DNA of 64,000 bases from Streptomyces sp. LUP30 (GTDB lineage Bacteria > Actinomycetota > Actinomycetes > Streptomycetales > Streptomycetaceae), in NCBI RefSeq assembly GCF_001746365.1, contig NZ_MJAJ01000026.1, positions 1-64,000 of the forward strand, written 5' to 3'. The position numbers were made by a program, and so were the translations under genes. The notes beneath the pieces were generated by a model that worked only from the letters and a program-made list of their open reading frames with translations, was not told where the DNA came from and did no database searches. Positions 16,321-26,766 of this stretch are shown one piece after another; the stretch's first letter is position 1; every line of letters begins with the position of its first letter.

Positions 16321-16554
16321 ATGCCCCTGTTCAAGAAGCGGACCGCCGGCAAACCGGGCGAGTGGTACTACTGCCTGGAGCACAAGAAGGTCGAGGAAGG
16401 GCCGGAGTGCCCGGCCAAGGACCGGTTCGGCCCGTACGCCACCCGTGCGGAGGCCGAGCACGCGATGGAGAGCGCCCGCGAACGCAACCTCCAGTGGGAG
16501 AACGACCCCAAGTGGCACGACGCCCCGACGGGTGGCGCCGCGGACGAGGACTGA
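16321..16554 (+). CDS. Conserved small hypothetical protein
   Basis: A 77-residue protein starting MPLFKKRTAGKPGEWYYC with GAGGAG 6 bases before the ATG. Two cysteines (18 and 30) plus a His (21) are in the basic N-terminal part, and the C-terminal half looks helical (ATRAEAEHAMESARERN), ending in an acidic tail. It is divergent from map. An ATG 24 bases further upstream is possible but has a poorer context. Function not recognised. Confidence 0.8.
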   Translation: MPLFKKRTAGKPGEWYYCLEHKKVEEGPECPAKDRFGPYATRAEAEHAMESARERNLQWENDPKWHDAPTGGAADED

Positions 16555-16566
16555 CCGGCCGGGCGG

Positions 16567-17898
16567 TCAGCCCTCCAGGGCGGGCGCGGCCGCCGAGCGC
16601 TGAGCACGCACCCGCGACGCGTGCTCGTTCGTTCGTGCGTCGTACGTCATCAGCCGCGGCAGGCACAGCGCCAGCAGCCCCACCGCGCCCACGCACAGCA
16701 CCCCGCCCGACCAGACGGACGTCCGCACCCCCAGCCAGGCCGCGAGGCCTCCGCTGCGCACCTGGCCGACCGTCGGCCCCACCGAGTAGGACAGCAACTC
16801 GATCCCGGCGAGCCGCCCGCGCAGCTCGTCCGGGATCGTCTGGTTCCACATGATCCCGCGGAAGACGCCGCTGACCATGTCGAAGCCGCCCGCGAGGGCC
16901 AGGCAGAGCAGGACCAGCCAGACGTTCCCGACGAGCCCGGCGGCGGTGATCGCCCCGCCCCACAGCGCGGCCGACAGCACCACCATCCGCCCGTGCCGGT
17001 GCACGCGCGCGGTCCAGCCGCTGGTCAGGCTCACCACCAGCGCGCCCGCCGGCACGGACGCGTACATCAGCCCGAGCGACCACTCGGCGTCCAGCTCGTC
17101 CGCGAGGAAGGGGAGCACGGCGAGCGGCATCGCGAGGAACATCGCGGCCAGGTCGACGGCGTACGTGCCCAGCAGCTCCTTGCGGCTCCACGCGTACCGT
17201 GCGCCTTCGGCGATCGCCTTCAGCGAGGGCTTCGCGGCCTCCCGGGCGGCGGGGGAGGCCGCGACGCGCACGATGAGCGCGACCGAGACGACGAAGCTCA
17301 ACAGGTCGGCGCCATAGGCCCAGCCCAGGCCCGCGGAGGCGACGACGACGCCGGCGAGGGCCGGCCCCGCGACCCCGCCCACGGTCCACCGCAGCGAGTT
17401 GAGCGAGGCCGCCGCCGGCAGGTGTTCATGGGCGACGATACGTGGCCACAACGAGTCCAGCGCGGGCCGCTGCACGGAGACCAGGGCCGAGGACAGGGCC
17501 GCGACCAGGTACAAGGGCCACACGGCCGGGCCCGGCAGCACCGCGTTGACCAGCAGCACCGCACTCAGCAGCCCCTGTCCGGCCTCCGTCCACAGGATGA
17601 GCCCGCGCTTGTCCCACGCGTCCGCCAGCGCGCCGCCGTAGAGCCCGAACACCACGAGCGGCACCAGCTCCACCGCGCCGATCGCCCCGACGGCCGCGGC
17701 GGACCCCGTCAGCTCCTTCATCTGCACCGGCAGCGCGACGAAGGTGAGGAAGCTGCCGAAGGCCGACACCGTGCCCGAGACCCACAGCCGCCGGAAGTCC
17801 CGCGAGGCCCGCCAGGGGGCGAGGTCGGGGAGCAGCCCGCGAAGACCGGAAGGAGAGCCGGAGGACGGGGGAGCGGCGGAGGCGTCGGAGTCTGTCAC
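16567..17898 (-). CDS. MFS transporter, EntS-like (MFS_3) exporter
   Basis: A 443-residue 12-helix transporter of the EntS/MFS_3 group, members of which export siderophores and other small molecules. Typical features are RDFRRLWVSGTVSAFGSFLTFVALP at the first helix and loop motif GGALADAWDKRGL. The N-terminus is low-complexity and acidic. It lies 70 bases after a SIS-like gene on the same strand. Substrate unknown. Confidence 0.88.
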   Translation of the reverse strand: MTDSDASAAPPSSGSPSGLRGLLPDLAPWRASRDFRRLWVSGTVSAFGSFLTFVALPVQMKELTGSAAAVGAIGAVELVPLVVFGLYGGALADAWDKRGLILWTEAGQGLLSAVLLVNAVLPGPAVWPLYLVAALSSALVSVQRPALDSLWPRIVAHEHLPAAASLNSLRWTVGGVAGPALAGVVVASAGLGWAYGADLLSFVVSVALIVRVAASPAAREAAKPSLKAIAEGARYAWSRKELLGTYAVDLAAMFLAMPLAVLPFLADELDAEWSLGLMYASVPAGALVVSLTSGWTARVHRHGRMVVLSAALWGGAITAAGLVGNVWLVLLCLALAGGFDMVSGVFRGIMWNQTIPDELRGRLAGIELLSYSVGPTVGQVRSGGLAAWLGVRTSVWSGGVLCVGAVGLLALCLPRLMTYDARTNEHASRVRAQRSAAAPALEG

Positions 17899-17968
17899 GA
17901 AGGGTCATGGTCGGCCGGAGGGAGAGCCGGGGACAACCGCTTTTCCGACGGCATCGACGCCATCGACG

Positions 17969-18565
17969 TCACCAGGGGGGAGGGGGCGGCGCGGTCAGAC
18001 GTTCGGCGAGGCGGGAGAGGCGGTCGGCGAGGCGCCGGCGCCCCCGGGTCGGCGGCAGCGTCTCGCCGGCCGCGGCGCTCACCAGGTGCTGCACGGTGTC
18101 CAGGTCCAGCTCGGAGCCGTCCGGCACGGCGAGCGTCTCGTGCGCCAGCGCCGTCAGATCCGCCTCGACGGGACCGAGGGCGAGCACGGTGACCCCGGCC
18201 CGGCGTGCGTCCGCCACCCGTTCGAGCAGCGGTGCGTCCGCCGACGGGGACGCCACCAGCAGCGTCTCGCCCCGCCGCGCCGCCTCGATCCGGCCCGGGC
18301 CCACCGCGAGGTGCGCGGGGTCGCCGGGGCGCGGATCGTGGCGGACCAGCGTGGGCGCCAGCTCCGGCGTGCCGGACCACGCCGCCTCGTCCACCAGGTG
18401 CGCGGCGAGATGCCAGGGCTCGTACTCCGCCGTGCCCGCCAGCAGCAGCCCGCCCCCGTGCGACACGACCGACCCCCGCAGCACCCCGGCGAACCTCCGG
18501 GTGGCCCCCAGCCACTCGGTCCCGGCGAGCACCTCACGCAGCAACGCGACCCGTACGGCGTCCAT
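17969..18565 (-). CDS. SIS-like / sugar-isomerase-fold protein
   Basis: A 198-residue protein starting MDAVRVALLREVLAGTEWLG. Segments such as GGLLLAGTAEYEPWHLAAHLVDEAAWSG, ETLLVASPSADAPLLERVADARRAGVTVLALG and the C-terminal helix recall SIS domains that bind phosphosugars, but key residues are weak. The ATG has no strong ribosome binding site. It could be regulatory. Probably cotranscribed with the following MFS gene. Confidence 0.65.
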   Translation of the reverse strand: MDAVRVALLREVLAGTEWLGATRRFAGVLRGSVVSHGGGLLLAGTAEYEPWHLAAHLVDEAAWSGTPELAPTLVRHDPRPGDPAHLAVGPGRIEAARRGETLLVASPSADAPLLERVADARRAGVTVLALGPVEADLTALAHETLAVPDGSELDLDTVQHLVSAAAGETLPPTRGRRRLADRLSRLAERLTAPPPPPW

Positions 18566-18668
18566 GCGCCCGCATGCTGCCGCAACCCGCCGCCGCCGGC
18601 CCGGGGTTCGCCCCCCGTTCACCCGACATGGGGAAGGGCGGCCGGAAGCGCCCACGTAAAGTCGGCCC

Positions 18669-19397
18669 ATGACCTCTACCGACAGTGCTCACAACACCCC
18701 CGGGGACGCCCCGGCGAAGGCCCCCGCCAAGGACCCCTGGGACCTTCCCGACGTGTCCGGACTGGTCGTCGGCGTGCTCGGCGGCACCGGCCCGCAGGGC
18801 AAGGGCCTCGCCTACCGCCTCGCCAGGGCCGGCCAGAAGGTGATCATCGGCTCGCGCGCCGCCGACCGCGCCAGGGCTGCCGCGGACGAGCTCGGACACG
18901 GCGTCGAGGGCGCCGACAACGCCGAGACCGCGCGCCGCAGCGACATCGTGATCGTCGCCGTCCCGTGGGACGGCCACGGCAAGACGCTGGAGTCCCTGCG
19001 CGAGGAACTGGCCGGCAAGCTCGTCGTCGACTGCGTCAATCCGCTCGGCTTCGACAAGAAGGGCGCCTACGCGCTCAAGCCGGAGGAGGGCAGCGCGGCG
19101 GAACAGGCCGCCGCCCTGCTGCCGGACTCGCGCGTCGCCGCCGCCTTCCACCACCTGTCGGCGGTCCTGCTCCAGGACCCGGAGATCGACGAGATCGACA
19201 CCGACGTGATGGTGCTGGGCGAGGAGCGGGCCGACGTCGAGATCGTGCAGGCGCTGGCGGGCCGTATCCCCGGCATGCGCGGAGTCTTCGCGGGCCGGCT
19301 GCGCAACGCCCACCAGGTGGAGTCCCTGGTCGCCAACCTGATCTCGGTCAACCGCCGCTACAAGGCCCACGCCGGGCTGCGCGTCACCGACGTCTGA
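18669..19397 (+). CDS. NADPH:F420 reductase-like oxidoreductase
   Basis: A 242-residue Rossmann-fold enzyme of the NADPH-dependent F420 reductase/NADP oxidoreductase family. The NADP loop is GVLGGTGPQGKGLAYRLA (about 35-52), with basic residue R of GSRAADR as expected for NADP. DIVIVAVPWDGH and AAFHHLSAVLL are family hallmarks. TAAAGT 6 bases upstream of the ATG suggests a leaderless transcript. It would transfer hydride between NADPH and F420 for streptomycete redox enzymes. Confidence 0.88.
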   Translation: MTSTDSAHNTPGDAPAKAPAKDPWDLPDVSGLVVGVLGGTGPQGKGLAYRLARAGQKVIIGSRAADRARAAADELGHGVEGADNAETARRSDIVIVAVPWDGHGKTLESLREELAGKLVVDCVNPLGFDKKGAYALKPEEGSAAEQAAALLPDSRVAAAFHHLSAVLLQDPEIDEIDTDVMVLGEERADVEIVQALAGRIPGMRGVFAGRLRNAHQVESLVANLISVNRRYKAHAGLRVTDV

Positions 19398-19453
19398 GCG
19401 GATGGGGGACACTGGACGGCGAAGCAGTGTCCCCCCGACAGGAGCCGACCGAC

Positions 19454-19672
19454 ATGCCCGCCCTGCCCCCGCCCAGCCCGACCCGGCGACTCGCCCTCTA
19501 CACCCTCGTCGTCTGCGTGCTCGCCGTGGCCGCGGCCGTCGTCTCCTTCGTCCAGGGCAGCTTCCTGGGGATCGTGTGGGTGCTGCTCGCGGGCCTGTCG
19601 TCCAACATGACCTGGTACTACCTGAAGCGGGACAAGGCGCGCAGGGCGGACCGCACCCAGGTCACCGGCTGA
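19454..19672 (+). CDS. Small two-helix membrane protein
   Basis: A 72-residue protein with two hydrophobic segments (LALYTLVVCVLAVAAAVVSF and GIVWVLLAGLSSNMTWYYL) and a basic tail. CAGGAG precedes the ATG. It follows the F420 reductase by 56 bases and its end overlaps the stop of the convergent protease gene by 11 bases. No known function. Confidence 0.75.
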   Translation: MPALPPPSPTRRLALYTLVVCVLAVAAAVVSFVQGSFLGIVWVLLAGLSSNMTWYYLKRDKARRADRTQVTG

Positions 19673-20462
19673 CCGAGCAGAACTCGTTCGTGCCCTCCCA
19701 GAAGCGGTACAGCGACTGACCGCAGTACGTGTCCACGTCGCTGATGCCGAGACCGCGCAGCAGTGCGTCGACCACGTCGAAGAACGCGCCGTTCACCGAC
19801 GGCACCCACAGCAGCGCGAACACGAACAGCAGGCCGAACGGCGCGAACGGCTCGACCTGGCGCTTCACGCCGTACGACAGCCAGGGCTCGATGACCCCGT
19901 AGCCGTCCAGACCGGGCACCGGCAGGAAGTTCAGGATCGCCGCCGTCACCTGGAGCATGGCGAGGAAGCCGAGCGCGAACCGGAAGTCGTCCGGCACGCC
20001 GTCCAGCGCGTCCAGCCAGAACGGCGCCGTGCACACCACCGCGAACAGCACGTTCGTCAGCGGTCCGGCCGCCGAGATCAGACTGTGCCGCCACCGCCCC
20101 CGGATCCGGTTGCGCTCGATGAACACCGCGCCGCCCGGCAGACCGATCCCGCCCATGATCACGAACAGCACCGGCAGCACGATGCTGAGCAGGGCGTGCG
20201 TGTACTTGAGCGGGTTGAGGGTGAGATACCCCTTCGCGCCGACCGAGATGTCGCCGCTGTGCAGGGCGGTCCGCGCGTGCGCGTACTCGTGCAGGCACAG
20301 GGACACGATCCAGGCCGCCGTCACGAACAGGAACACCGCGACGCCGGGCTGCTCGGCGAAGCCCGTCCAGGTCGCCCAGCCGGTGACCGCGGTCACGGCC
20401 AGGATGCCGACGAAGACGGGACTGATCCGCCGCTCGCCGTGACGGGTGGTGGCGGTCGTCAT
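19662..20462 (-). CDS. Site-2-protease-type (M50B) membrane metalloprotease
   Basis: A 266-residue polytopic protein with the zinc motif HEYAH at 58-62 (CLHEYAHARTALHSGD), and the second zinc ligand region LPVPGLDGYGVIEPWL in a later helix (NPxPGLDG-type). Several membrane helices surround them. S2P enzymes cleave membrane-bound substrates. No PDZ domain is visible, so it belongs to the minimal group. ATG chosen at MTTATTRHGERR; a longer in-frame start would run into the upstream repeat array. Confidence 0.88.
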   Translation of the reverse strand: MTTATTRHGERRISPVFVGILAVTAVTGWATWTGFAEQPGVAVFLFVTAAWIVSLCLHEYAHARTALHSGDISVGAKGYLTLNPLKYTHALLSIVLPVLFVIMGGIGLPGGAVFIERNRIRGRWRHSLISAAGPLTNVLFAVVCTAPFWLDALDGVPDDFRFALGFLAMLQVTAAILNFLPVPGLDGYGVIEPWLSYGVKRQVEPFAPFGLLFVFALLWVPSVNGAFFDVVDALLRGLGISDVDTYCGQSLYRFWEGTNEFCSVSR

Positions 20463-21202
20463 GGGGCCCCCTGAGGTCGTACGCACGTGTGGAACTGCCC
20501 GACCGTACCGGGCACACCGGGGAAACGTCTCATGCCGGGCCCCGGGTTCCGCCCCGCGCCGGTCCGCCCGCCGGGCTCCCGCCGACGCCCGCGGCCCCCG
20601 GACGGGCCGAGCAGGCCGAGCAGGCCGAGCAGGCCGTGGGGACCGCCCGCCCGGACCGTGAGAACCGGTCGCGCCGGGCGCACCACGGGGACGTGCCGGA
20701 CCCCGGCGGCCGAGCCGACCACGGGGATCGAGCGGACCATGGCGGCCGAGCGGATCACGGGGGCCGAGCGGACCTCGGCGGCCGAGCGGACCTCGGCGGT
20801 CGAGCGGACCCCGGCGGCCGAGCCGACCACGGGGGATCGAGCGGACCATGGCGGTCGAGCGGATCACGGGGGTCGAGCCGACCTCGGCGGCCGAGCGGAC
20901 CTCGGCGGTCGAGCGGACCCCGGCGGCCGAGCCGACCACGGGGGATCGAGCGGACCATGGCGGCCGAGCGGATCACGGGGGTCGAGCCGACCTCGGCGGC
21001 CGAGCGGACCTAGGCGGTCGAGCGGACCCCGGCGGCCGAGCCGACCACGGGGGATCGAGCGGACCATGGCGGTCGAGCGGACCACGGGGGCCGAGTGGAT
21101 CACGGGGGCCGAGTGGATCACGGGGCCGGGGAGCCGTGACGGCCGTCGCCACTCCGGGCGAACCCCGTGACCGTCGCCGCCCGCGCCGGGGACAATGACC
21201 CC
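20463..21202. other. 740-base intergenic region filled by a tandem repeat array
   Basis: The stretch between the S2P gene and the AfsR-like gene contains no gene that can be supported. It contains a run of GAGCAGGCC repeats (about 20607-20636), the large repeat array described separately, and the AfsR-like promoter (GACAAT, 8 bases before the GTG). Open frames exist on both strands only because the repeat units lack stop codons. Confidence 0.8.
20690..21136. repeat. Tandem array of about 4 copies of a 109-bp unit made of 15-16-bp subunits
   Basis: The marker CCGAGCCGACCACGGGG begins at 20710, 20818, 20927 and 21036, spacing 108, 109 and 109. Within each copy are about seven 15-16-base subunits of the type GGCGGYCGAGCGGACC or CACGGGGGYCGAGCGGAT. 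Copies differ by few substitutions, including TAGGCGG for TCGGCGG near 21012. The last copy is shortened and ends in GTGGATCACGGGGGCC repeats. The array separates the S2P and AfsR-like promoters and is noncoding. Confidence 0.9.
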
Positions 21203-24200
21203 GTGCGCTACCGCATTCTCGGCACCACTCAGGCACTCCGCCCCGACGGGACCCCCGTGGCCGTCGGCGGGGCGCGCCTGCGTGCCCTGCTCACCGTGCT
21301 GGCGTTGCGCGCCGGGCGGAGCGTTCCGGCAGGGCTGCTGACGGAGGAGGTCTGGGCCGGGGACCTGCCCGCCGACGCGTCGGGCGCGCTGCAGGCGCTC
21401 GTCGGACGACTGCGCCGGACGCTCGGAGCGGAGGAGATCCGTTCCGCCGAGGGCGGCTACCGGCTGGCGGTCGCTCCCGACGACGTCGACCTGCACCGTT
21501 TCGAGCGGCTGACCGGCGACGGGACGCGCGCTCTGGCCGACGGCGATCCCGCCAAGGCGGCCGTCCTGCTGGACGACGCGCTCGCCCTGTGGCACGGCCC
21601 GGCCCTCGCCGACCTGCCCGACCGGGCCCCCGAGGCCGCCCGCTGGGAGGCCCGTCGCCTGGACGCGGCGCGCGCCCGGCACACCGCCGCGATCGCCCTC
21701 GGCCACGCCGGGCAGTCGCTGCCCGAGCTCACCGCGCTGTGCGACGCCCACCCGCTCGACGAGCCGCTCCAGGCCCTGCGGCTGCGCGCCCTGCGCGACG
21801 CGGGCCGCACCGCCGAGGCGCTGGCCGCCTATGACGAGGTGCGCCGGCTGCTGGCGGACCGCCTCGGCGCCGACCCAGGGCCCGAACTGCGCACCCTGCA
21901 CGCCGAACTGCTCGCCGGGCAGGCCCGGGAGGCCCCTGATCCCCCGGGAGCACCGGCGGAGACCGGGGCAGCGGCCGTCCGGTCGGCGCAGGTCCCGCGG
22001 GCCGGGGCGACGGCCCCACCGGGCAACCTCCGGGCGCGGCTCACCTCGTTCGTCGGCCGGGAGGACGACATCGCGGCCATCCGGGGCGACCTCGCGAGCG
22101 CCCGCCTCGTCACCCTGCTGGGGCCCGGCGGGGCCGGTAAGACACGGCTGTCGCAGGAGGCCGCCGAGGCCGTGGGGGACACGGCGCACGACGGCGTCTG
22201 GCTGGCCGAGCTCGCGCCCGTGGCCGACCCGGACGCCGTGGCGCAGGCCGTCCTCACCGCCGTGGGGGCGCGTGAGACCGTGCTGTACGGCGCCGGCGCC
22301 GAGGAGCTGCGGGCCGTCGCCGAGCGCCGCGGCGACCCCGTGGAGCGGCTGGTCGAGCACTGTGCCCGACGCCGCATGCTCATCCTCCTGGACAACTGCG
22401 AACACGTGGTGGAGGCGGCCGCCCGGCTCGTCGAGGAACTGCTGGCGCGCTGTCCCGGGGTGACGGTCCTGGCCACCAGCCGTGAGCCCCTCGGCGTGCC
22501 CGGGGAGGTCCTGCGTGCGCTGGACCCGCTGCCGGAACCGGCCGCGCTGCGGCTGCTGGCCGACCGGGGCGCGGCCGCCCGGCCGGGGTTCCGCGTCGAG
22601 GACGACCCCGAGGCCTGCGCCGAGATCTGCCGGCGCCTCGACGGCCTGCCCCTCGCCGTCGAGCTGGCCGCCGCCCGGCTGCGGATGCTGACGCCCCGCC
22701 AGATCGCCGACCGGCTCGACGACCGTTTCCGTCTCCTCACCTCCGGCAGCCGTACGGCGCTCCCCCGCCAGCAGACCCTGCGGGCCGTCGTCGACTGGTC
22801 GTGGGACCTGCTCGACGAGGACGAACGCGACGTCCTGGCCCGGCTCTCCGTCTTCGCCCGGGGCTGCGACCTCGCCGCGGTCGAGACCGTCTGCGCGCCG
22901 CCCGCCCCGCCGGACCTCGGCCCCTCGGCTGCCACCGCCCGCGACCGAGCCCACGACTCCCGCACGCCCCATGCCTCCCGCACGCCCCACGCCTCCCGCG
23001 CTCCCCGGAGCCCCCTGGACTCCCTCGCCTCCCTGGTCGACAAGTCGCTCGTCGTCGCCGCTCCAGGGCCCGGCGGGGGCATGCGCTACCGGCTTCTGGA
23101 GACCGTCGCCGAGTACGCGGGCGAGCGGCTCGACGAGTCGGGGCGGAGGGAGGCGGCCGAGCGGGCGCATCTGACGTACTACCGCGAACTCGCCCGCACC
23201 ACCGAGCCGTTGCTGCGCGGGTCGGGTCAGCGCGAGGCTGTCGACCGCTTCCAGCTGGAGTACGAGAACCTGCGCACGGCGCTGCGCCGGGCCGTGGACG
23301 CGCGCGACGAGCAGGAGGCGCTCAGCCTGACCCTGTCACTGGTCTGGTACTGGCAGATGCGCGACCTGCGTCTGGAGGCCCGCGCCTGGTGCGCCGAGGT
23401 CATGGCCCTGGGGCCCGACCCGTTCGCCGAACCACTGCGCCGGGCCGCCCCGGTGTGGAGGCCGTGCACCGACGACCCTCCCCCGCTGACCGGCGAGATG
23501 CTTCTGGAGGCCCGCCGGGGCGTGCACCTGGCGCATCTCGCCTCGATAGCCCCCGAGTCGACGGCCCTGCGGAGCCCGGACGCGCGGGCCAAGCTGCGAC
23601 TGATCGCCGAGGCCTACGAGCCGGGACTCCCGCAGACCTGCCGGGCGCCCGGCCTGCTCTGGTTCTTCGCCGTGCTGATGATCGGCGACGTGGAGCGCAT
23701 CCGCGAGATCATCGACGCCAACATCGGCACCTGCCGCCGCACGCCGGGCTACGAGTGGGAGCTCGCCTCCTGTCTGCAGCTGCGCGCCAACATCCTCGCC
23801 AACCGGTCCGACTGGGCCCGGAGCGCGTTCCGCGACGCCGACGAGGCGCTGGAGATCTTCCGGCAGCTCGACGACGCCTGGGGCACCGCCGAGGCGCTCT
23901 CCGCCCGCGCCGAGGCCCATGAGCGGCTGGGCGCCTACCGCAGGGCCGCCGCGGACTACGAGGACGCCATCGACCACGCCGAACGGCTGAACGCCCGGGC
24001 GCAGGCGGCGGTCCTCGGGGCGCGGCTGGGCAGCGTGCTGCTGGAGGTGGGGGACGAGGAGCGGGGCGAACGCCTGCTGCGCGAGGTGATCGACGGGGCC
24101 GAGCACATCGGGGACGAGGCCGTCCCGGCGGCCCGTCTCTTCCTCATCGGCTGGCTCGGCAGCACCGGTCGCCGGGGCGAGGCGCGTGAGCAGATCCGGC

Positions 24201-24667
24201 TGCTGCGCGAGGGTTTCGACTTCGTGCACTTCGCGGCCTTCGACGCCTTCGTGCAGGGCGCGGAGGCCTGGCTGGACGCCGCCGATGCCCGGTACGCGCG
24301 GGCGTTGACCGGCGTCCGCGTCGCTCTGCTGCGGGCCGGCGACCCGCTGTCCCTGGCCGTCGCCCCGCAGATGCGCTCCGTCTACCTGTGCGTCGCCGCG
24401 AGCGCTCTCGTCGGCGTGGACGGCGGCAGCCGCGCCGGGGCCGCCGCCCGCTGTCTGGGCGCCGCCGACGCGCTGCTGCCGCCGGGGCACGTGCACACGC
24501 GCTGGGAGCGGGAGGCGCACGACCTGGCCTTGGCCGGCGCCCGGGCCGCCCTCGGCGACGAGGAGTTCACCGCCGCGTACGCCGAGGGCGGCGGCCTCTC
24601 CTACGAGGAGGCCACCGCCCTGGTGGAACGCGCATCGATCGATCCGCCTGGGCCGGACACGGCCTAA
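21203..24667 (+). CDS. AfsR/SARP-type regulator with NTPase and TPR domains
   Basis: A 1154-residue regulator. Residues 1-90 form an OmpR-like winged helix (VRYRILGTTQALRPDGTPVAVGG), about 95-240 the bacterial transcriptional activator domain (PELRTLHAELLAG end), about 300-560 an NB-ARC-like ATPase with P-loop GPGGAGKT near 309 and LLDNCEHV near 395, and the rest a TPR-like helical repeat region. A linker at about residues 585-600 has the duplicated hexapeptide SRTPHA. GTG was chosen as it fits the SARP start and has a leaderless-type -10 (GACAAT). Such proteins control antibiotic or developmental genes. Its stop overlaps the convergent ABC permease stop (CTAA). Confidence 0.93.
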   Translation: MRYRILGTTQALRPDGTPVAVGGARLRALLTVLALRAGRSVPAGLLTEEVWAGDLPADASGALQALVGRLRRTLGAEEIRSAEGGYRLAVAPDDVDLHRFERLTGDGTRALADGDPAKAAVLLDDALALWHGPALADLPDRAPEAARWEARRLDAARARHTAAIALGHAGQSLPELTALCDAHPLDEPLQALRLRALRDAGRTAEALAAYDEVRRLLADRLGADPGPELRTLHAELLAGQAREAPDPPGAPAETGAAAVRSAQVPRAGATAPPGNLRARLTSFVGREDDIAAIRGDLASARLVTLLGPGGAGKTRLSQEAAEAVGDTAHDGVWLAELAPVADPDAVAQAVLTAVGARETVLYGAGAEELRAVAERRGDPVERLVEHCARRRMLILLDNCEHVVEAAARLVEELLARCPGVTVLATSREPLGVPGEVLRALDPLPEPAALRLLADRGAAARPGFRVEDDPEACAEICRRLDGLPLAVELAAARLRMLTPRQIADRLDDRFRLLTSGSRTALPRQQTLRAVVDWSWDLLDEDERDVLARLSVFARGCDLAAVETVCAPPAPPDLGPSAATARDRAHDSRTPHASRTPHASRAPRSPLDSLASLVDKSLVVAAPGPGGGMRYRLLETVAEYAGERLDESGRREAAERAHLTYYRELARTTEPLLRGSGQREAVDRFQLEYENLRTALRRAVDARDEQEALSLTLSLVWYWQMRDLRLEARAWCAEVMALGPDPFAEPLRRAAPVWRPCTDDPPPLTGEMLLEARRGVHLAHLASIAPESTALRSPDARAKLRLIAEAYEPGLPQTCRAPGLLWFFAVLMIGDVERIREIIDANIGTCRRTPGYEWELASCLQLRANILANRSDWARSAFRDADEALEIFRQLDDAWGTAEALSARAEAHERLGAYRRAAADYEDAIDHAERLNARAQAAVLGARLGSVLLEVGDEERGERLLREVIDGAEHIGDEAVPAARLFLIGWLGSTGRRGEAREQIRLLREGFDFVHFAAFDAFVQGAEAWLDAADARYARALTGVRVALLRAGDPLSLAVAPQMRSVYLCVAASALVGVDGGSRAGAAARCLGAADALLPPGHVHTRWEREAHDLALAGARAALGDEEFTAAYAEGGGLSYEEATALVERASIDPPGPDTA

Positions 24668-25481
24668 CTCTTGGTGCGGAACTTGTGGATGGCGATCGGG
24701 GCCATCAGGGCGGTGATCCCGACCGACCAGGCCAGCGTGATCCACAGGCCGTGCGCGACCGGGCCGCCCGACATCAGACCGCGCGCCGCGTCCGCGAGCG
24801 CGGACAGCGGGTTGTAGTCGGTGAAGGCCTGGAGCCAGCCCGGCATCGACGCCGTGGGGGCGAAGATCGACGAGCCGAACTGCAGCGGGAAGAGCACCAG
24901 GAACCCCATGGCCTGCACGGACTGCGCGTTCTTCAGGACCACGCCCAGGGTGAGGAACACCCACATGATCGACGAGGCGAACACCGTGGACAGCCCCACG
25001 GCCGCGAACAGTCCCGGCCAGCTCTCGATGTCGAATCCGACCAGGACGGAGACGATCATCAGCACGGTCGTCGCGAAGAGCATCCGGACGATCTCCACCG
25101 AGATCTTCGCGAACAGCACCGAGCCGCGCCCGATCGGCAGCGAGCGGAACCGGTCCATGACGCCGGAGTTGAAGTCCTGGCTGAAGCCGGTGCCGACGCC
25201 CTGGGACAGCGTCATGCTCATCATCGCGATCATGCCGGGGATCACGTACTGGACGTAGCCGTCCTGGCCGCCGCCCAGCGCCTGCCCGATGGAGCCGCCG
25301 AAGACGTACACGAACAGCAGGGTGAAGACGATCGGCATCAGCAGCGCGTCGAACATCGACTCCGGGTCCTGCCGGATCCACAGCAGGTTGCGGCGGATCA
25401 GGGCGCCGGTGTGGCGCAGGTGGCCGCGCAGCGGGATGCGGGCGTCCGCCTCGATGTCGGCGATCGGAGCGGTCGTGGTGC

Positions 25482-25485
<4 letters not shown>
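24664..25485 (-). CDS. ABC-2-type permease, DrrB-like
   Basis: The membrane component of a Drr-type exporter, 273 residues with six predicted helices, starting MSTTTAPIADIEADARIPLRG. DPESMFDALLMPIVFTLLFVYVFGG and FAPTASMPGWLQAFTDYNPLSAL are typical of DrrB/NodJ proteins. Its ATG overlaps the stop of the ATPase gene as ATGA, showing translational coupling. It converges with the AfsR-like gene. Substrate unknown; family members export anthracyclines and other drugs. Confidence 0.92.
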
Positions 25486-26507
<1,022 letters not shown>

Positions 26508-26766
26508 GGAGGCAACAGTGCCGCCCCCCACCGACAAACCACCGACAGGTCACCGACAGCGGCCGGCGTGGCCGACAGATCCCCGACGAGCACCGCCGCC
26601 ACCGGTCGAGGGACCACGACGGCGCGCGGTCACCTCCGCGGAGCGGCGCCGGTTCGGGCGCGAAGGGGGACAGCCCGCCGACGGGGGACGGTCGGCGGGC
26701 TGTCGTGGTGCGGAGTGGGTCGGGGGTGGATCGTGGTGCGGGGCCGGTCGTGGTGCGGGGCCGGCT
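26508..26766. other. Intergenic region between drrA-like and panB genes
   Basis: The 259 bases carry the drrA-like promoter side (with ACCGACAGGTCACCGACAG repeats near 26540), the panB terminator and the 17-base repeats. No small gene is supported here. Confidence 0.6.
26669..26704 (-). terminator. Stem-loop terminator after panB
   Basis: A perfect 14-bp stem (GACAGCCCGCCGAC with GTCGGCGGGCTGTC) and 8-base loop lie about 65 bases past the panB stop on the minus strand. Between them are two tandem 17-base copies of TCGTGGTGCGGGGCCGG. Confidence 0.8.

Noticed and set aside
20690..21136. CRISPR array
   Set aside because: Although repetitive, there are no unique spacers between constant repeats, and no cas genes are in the window.
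20459..21170. Repeat-containing open frames on both strands of the 109-bp array
   Set aside because: Repeat units simply lack stop codons in several frames. Codon bias is absent, no ribosome binding sites were convincing and the frame changes from copy to copy because units are 108 or 109 bases long.
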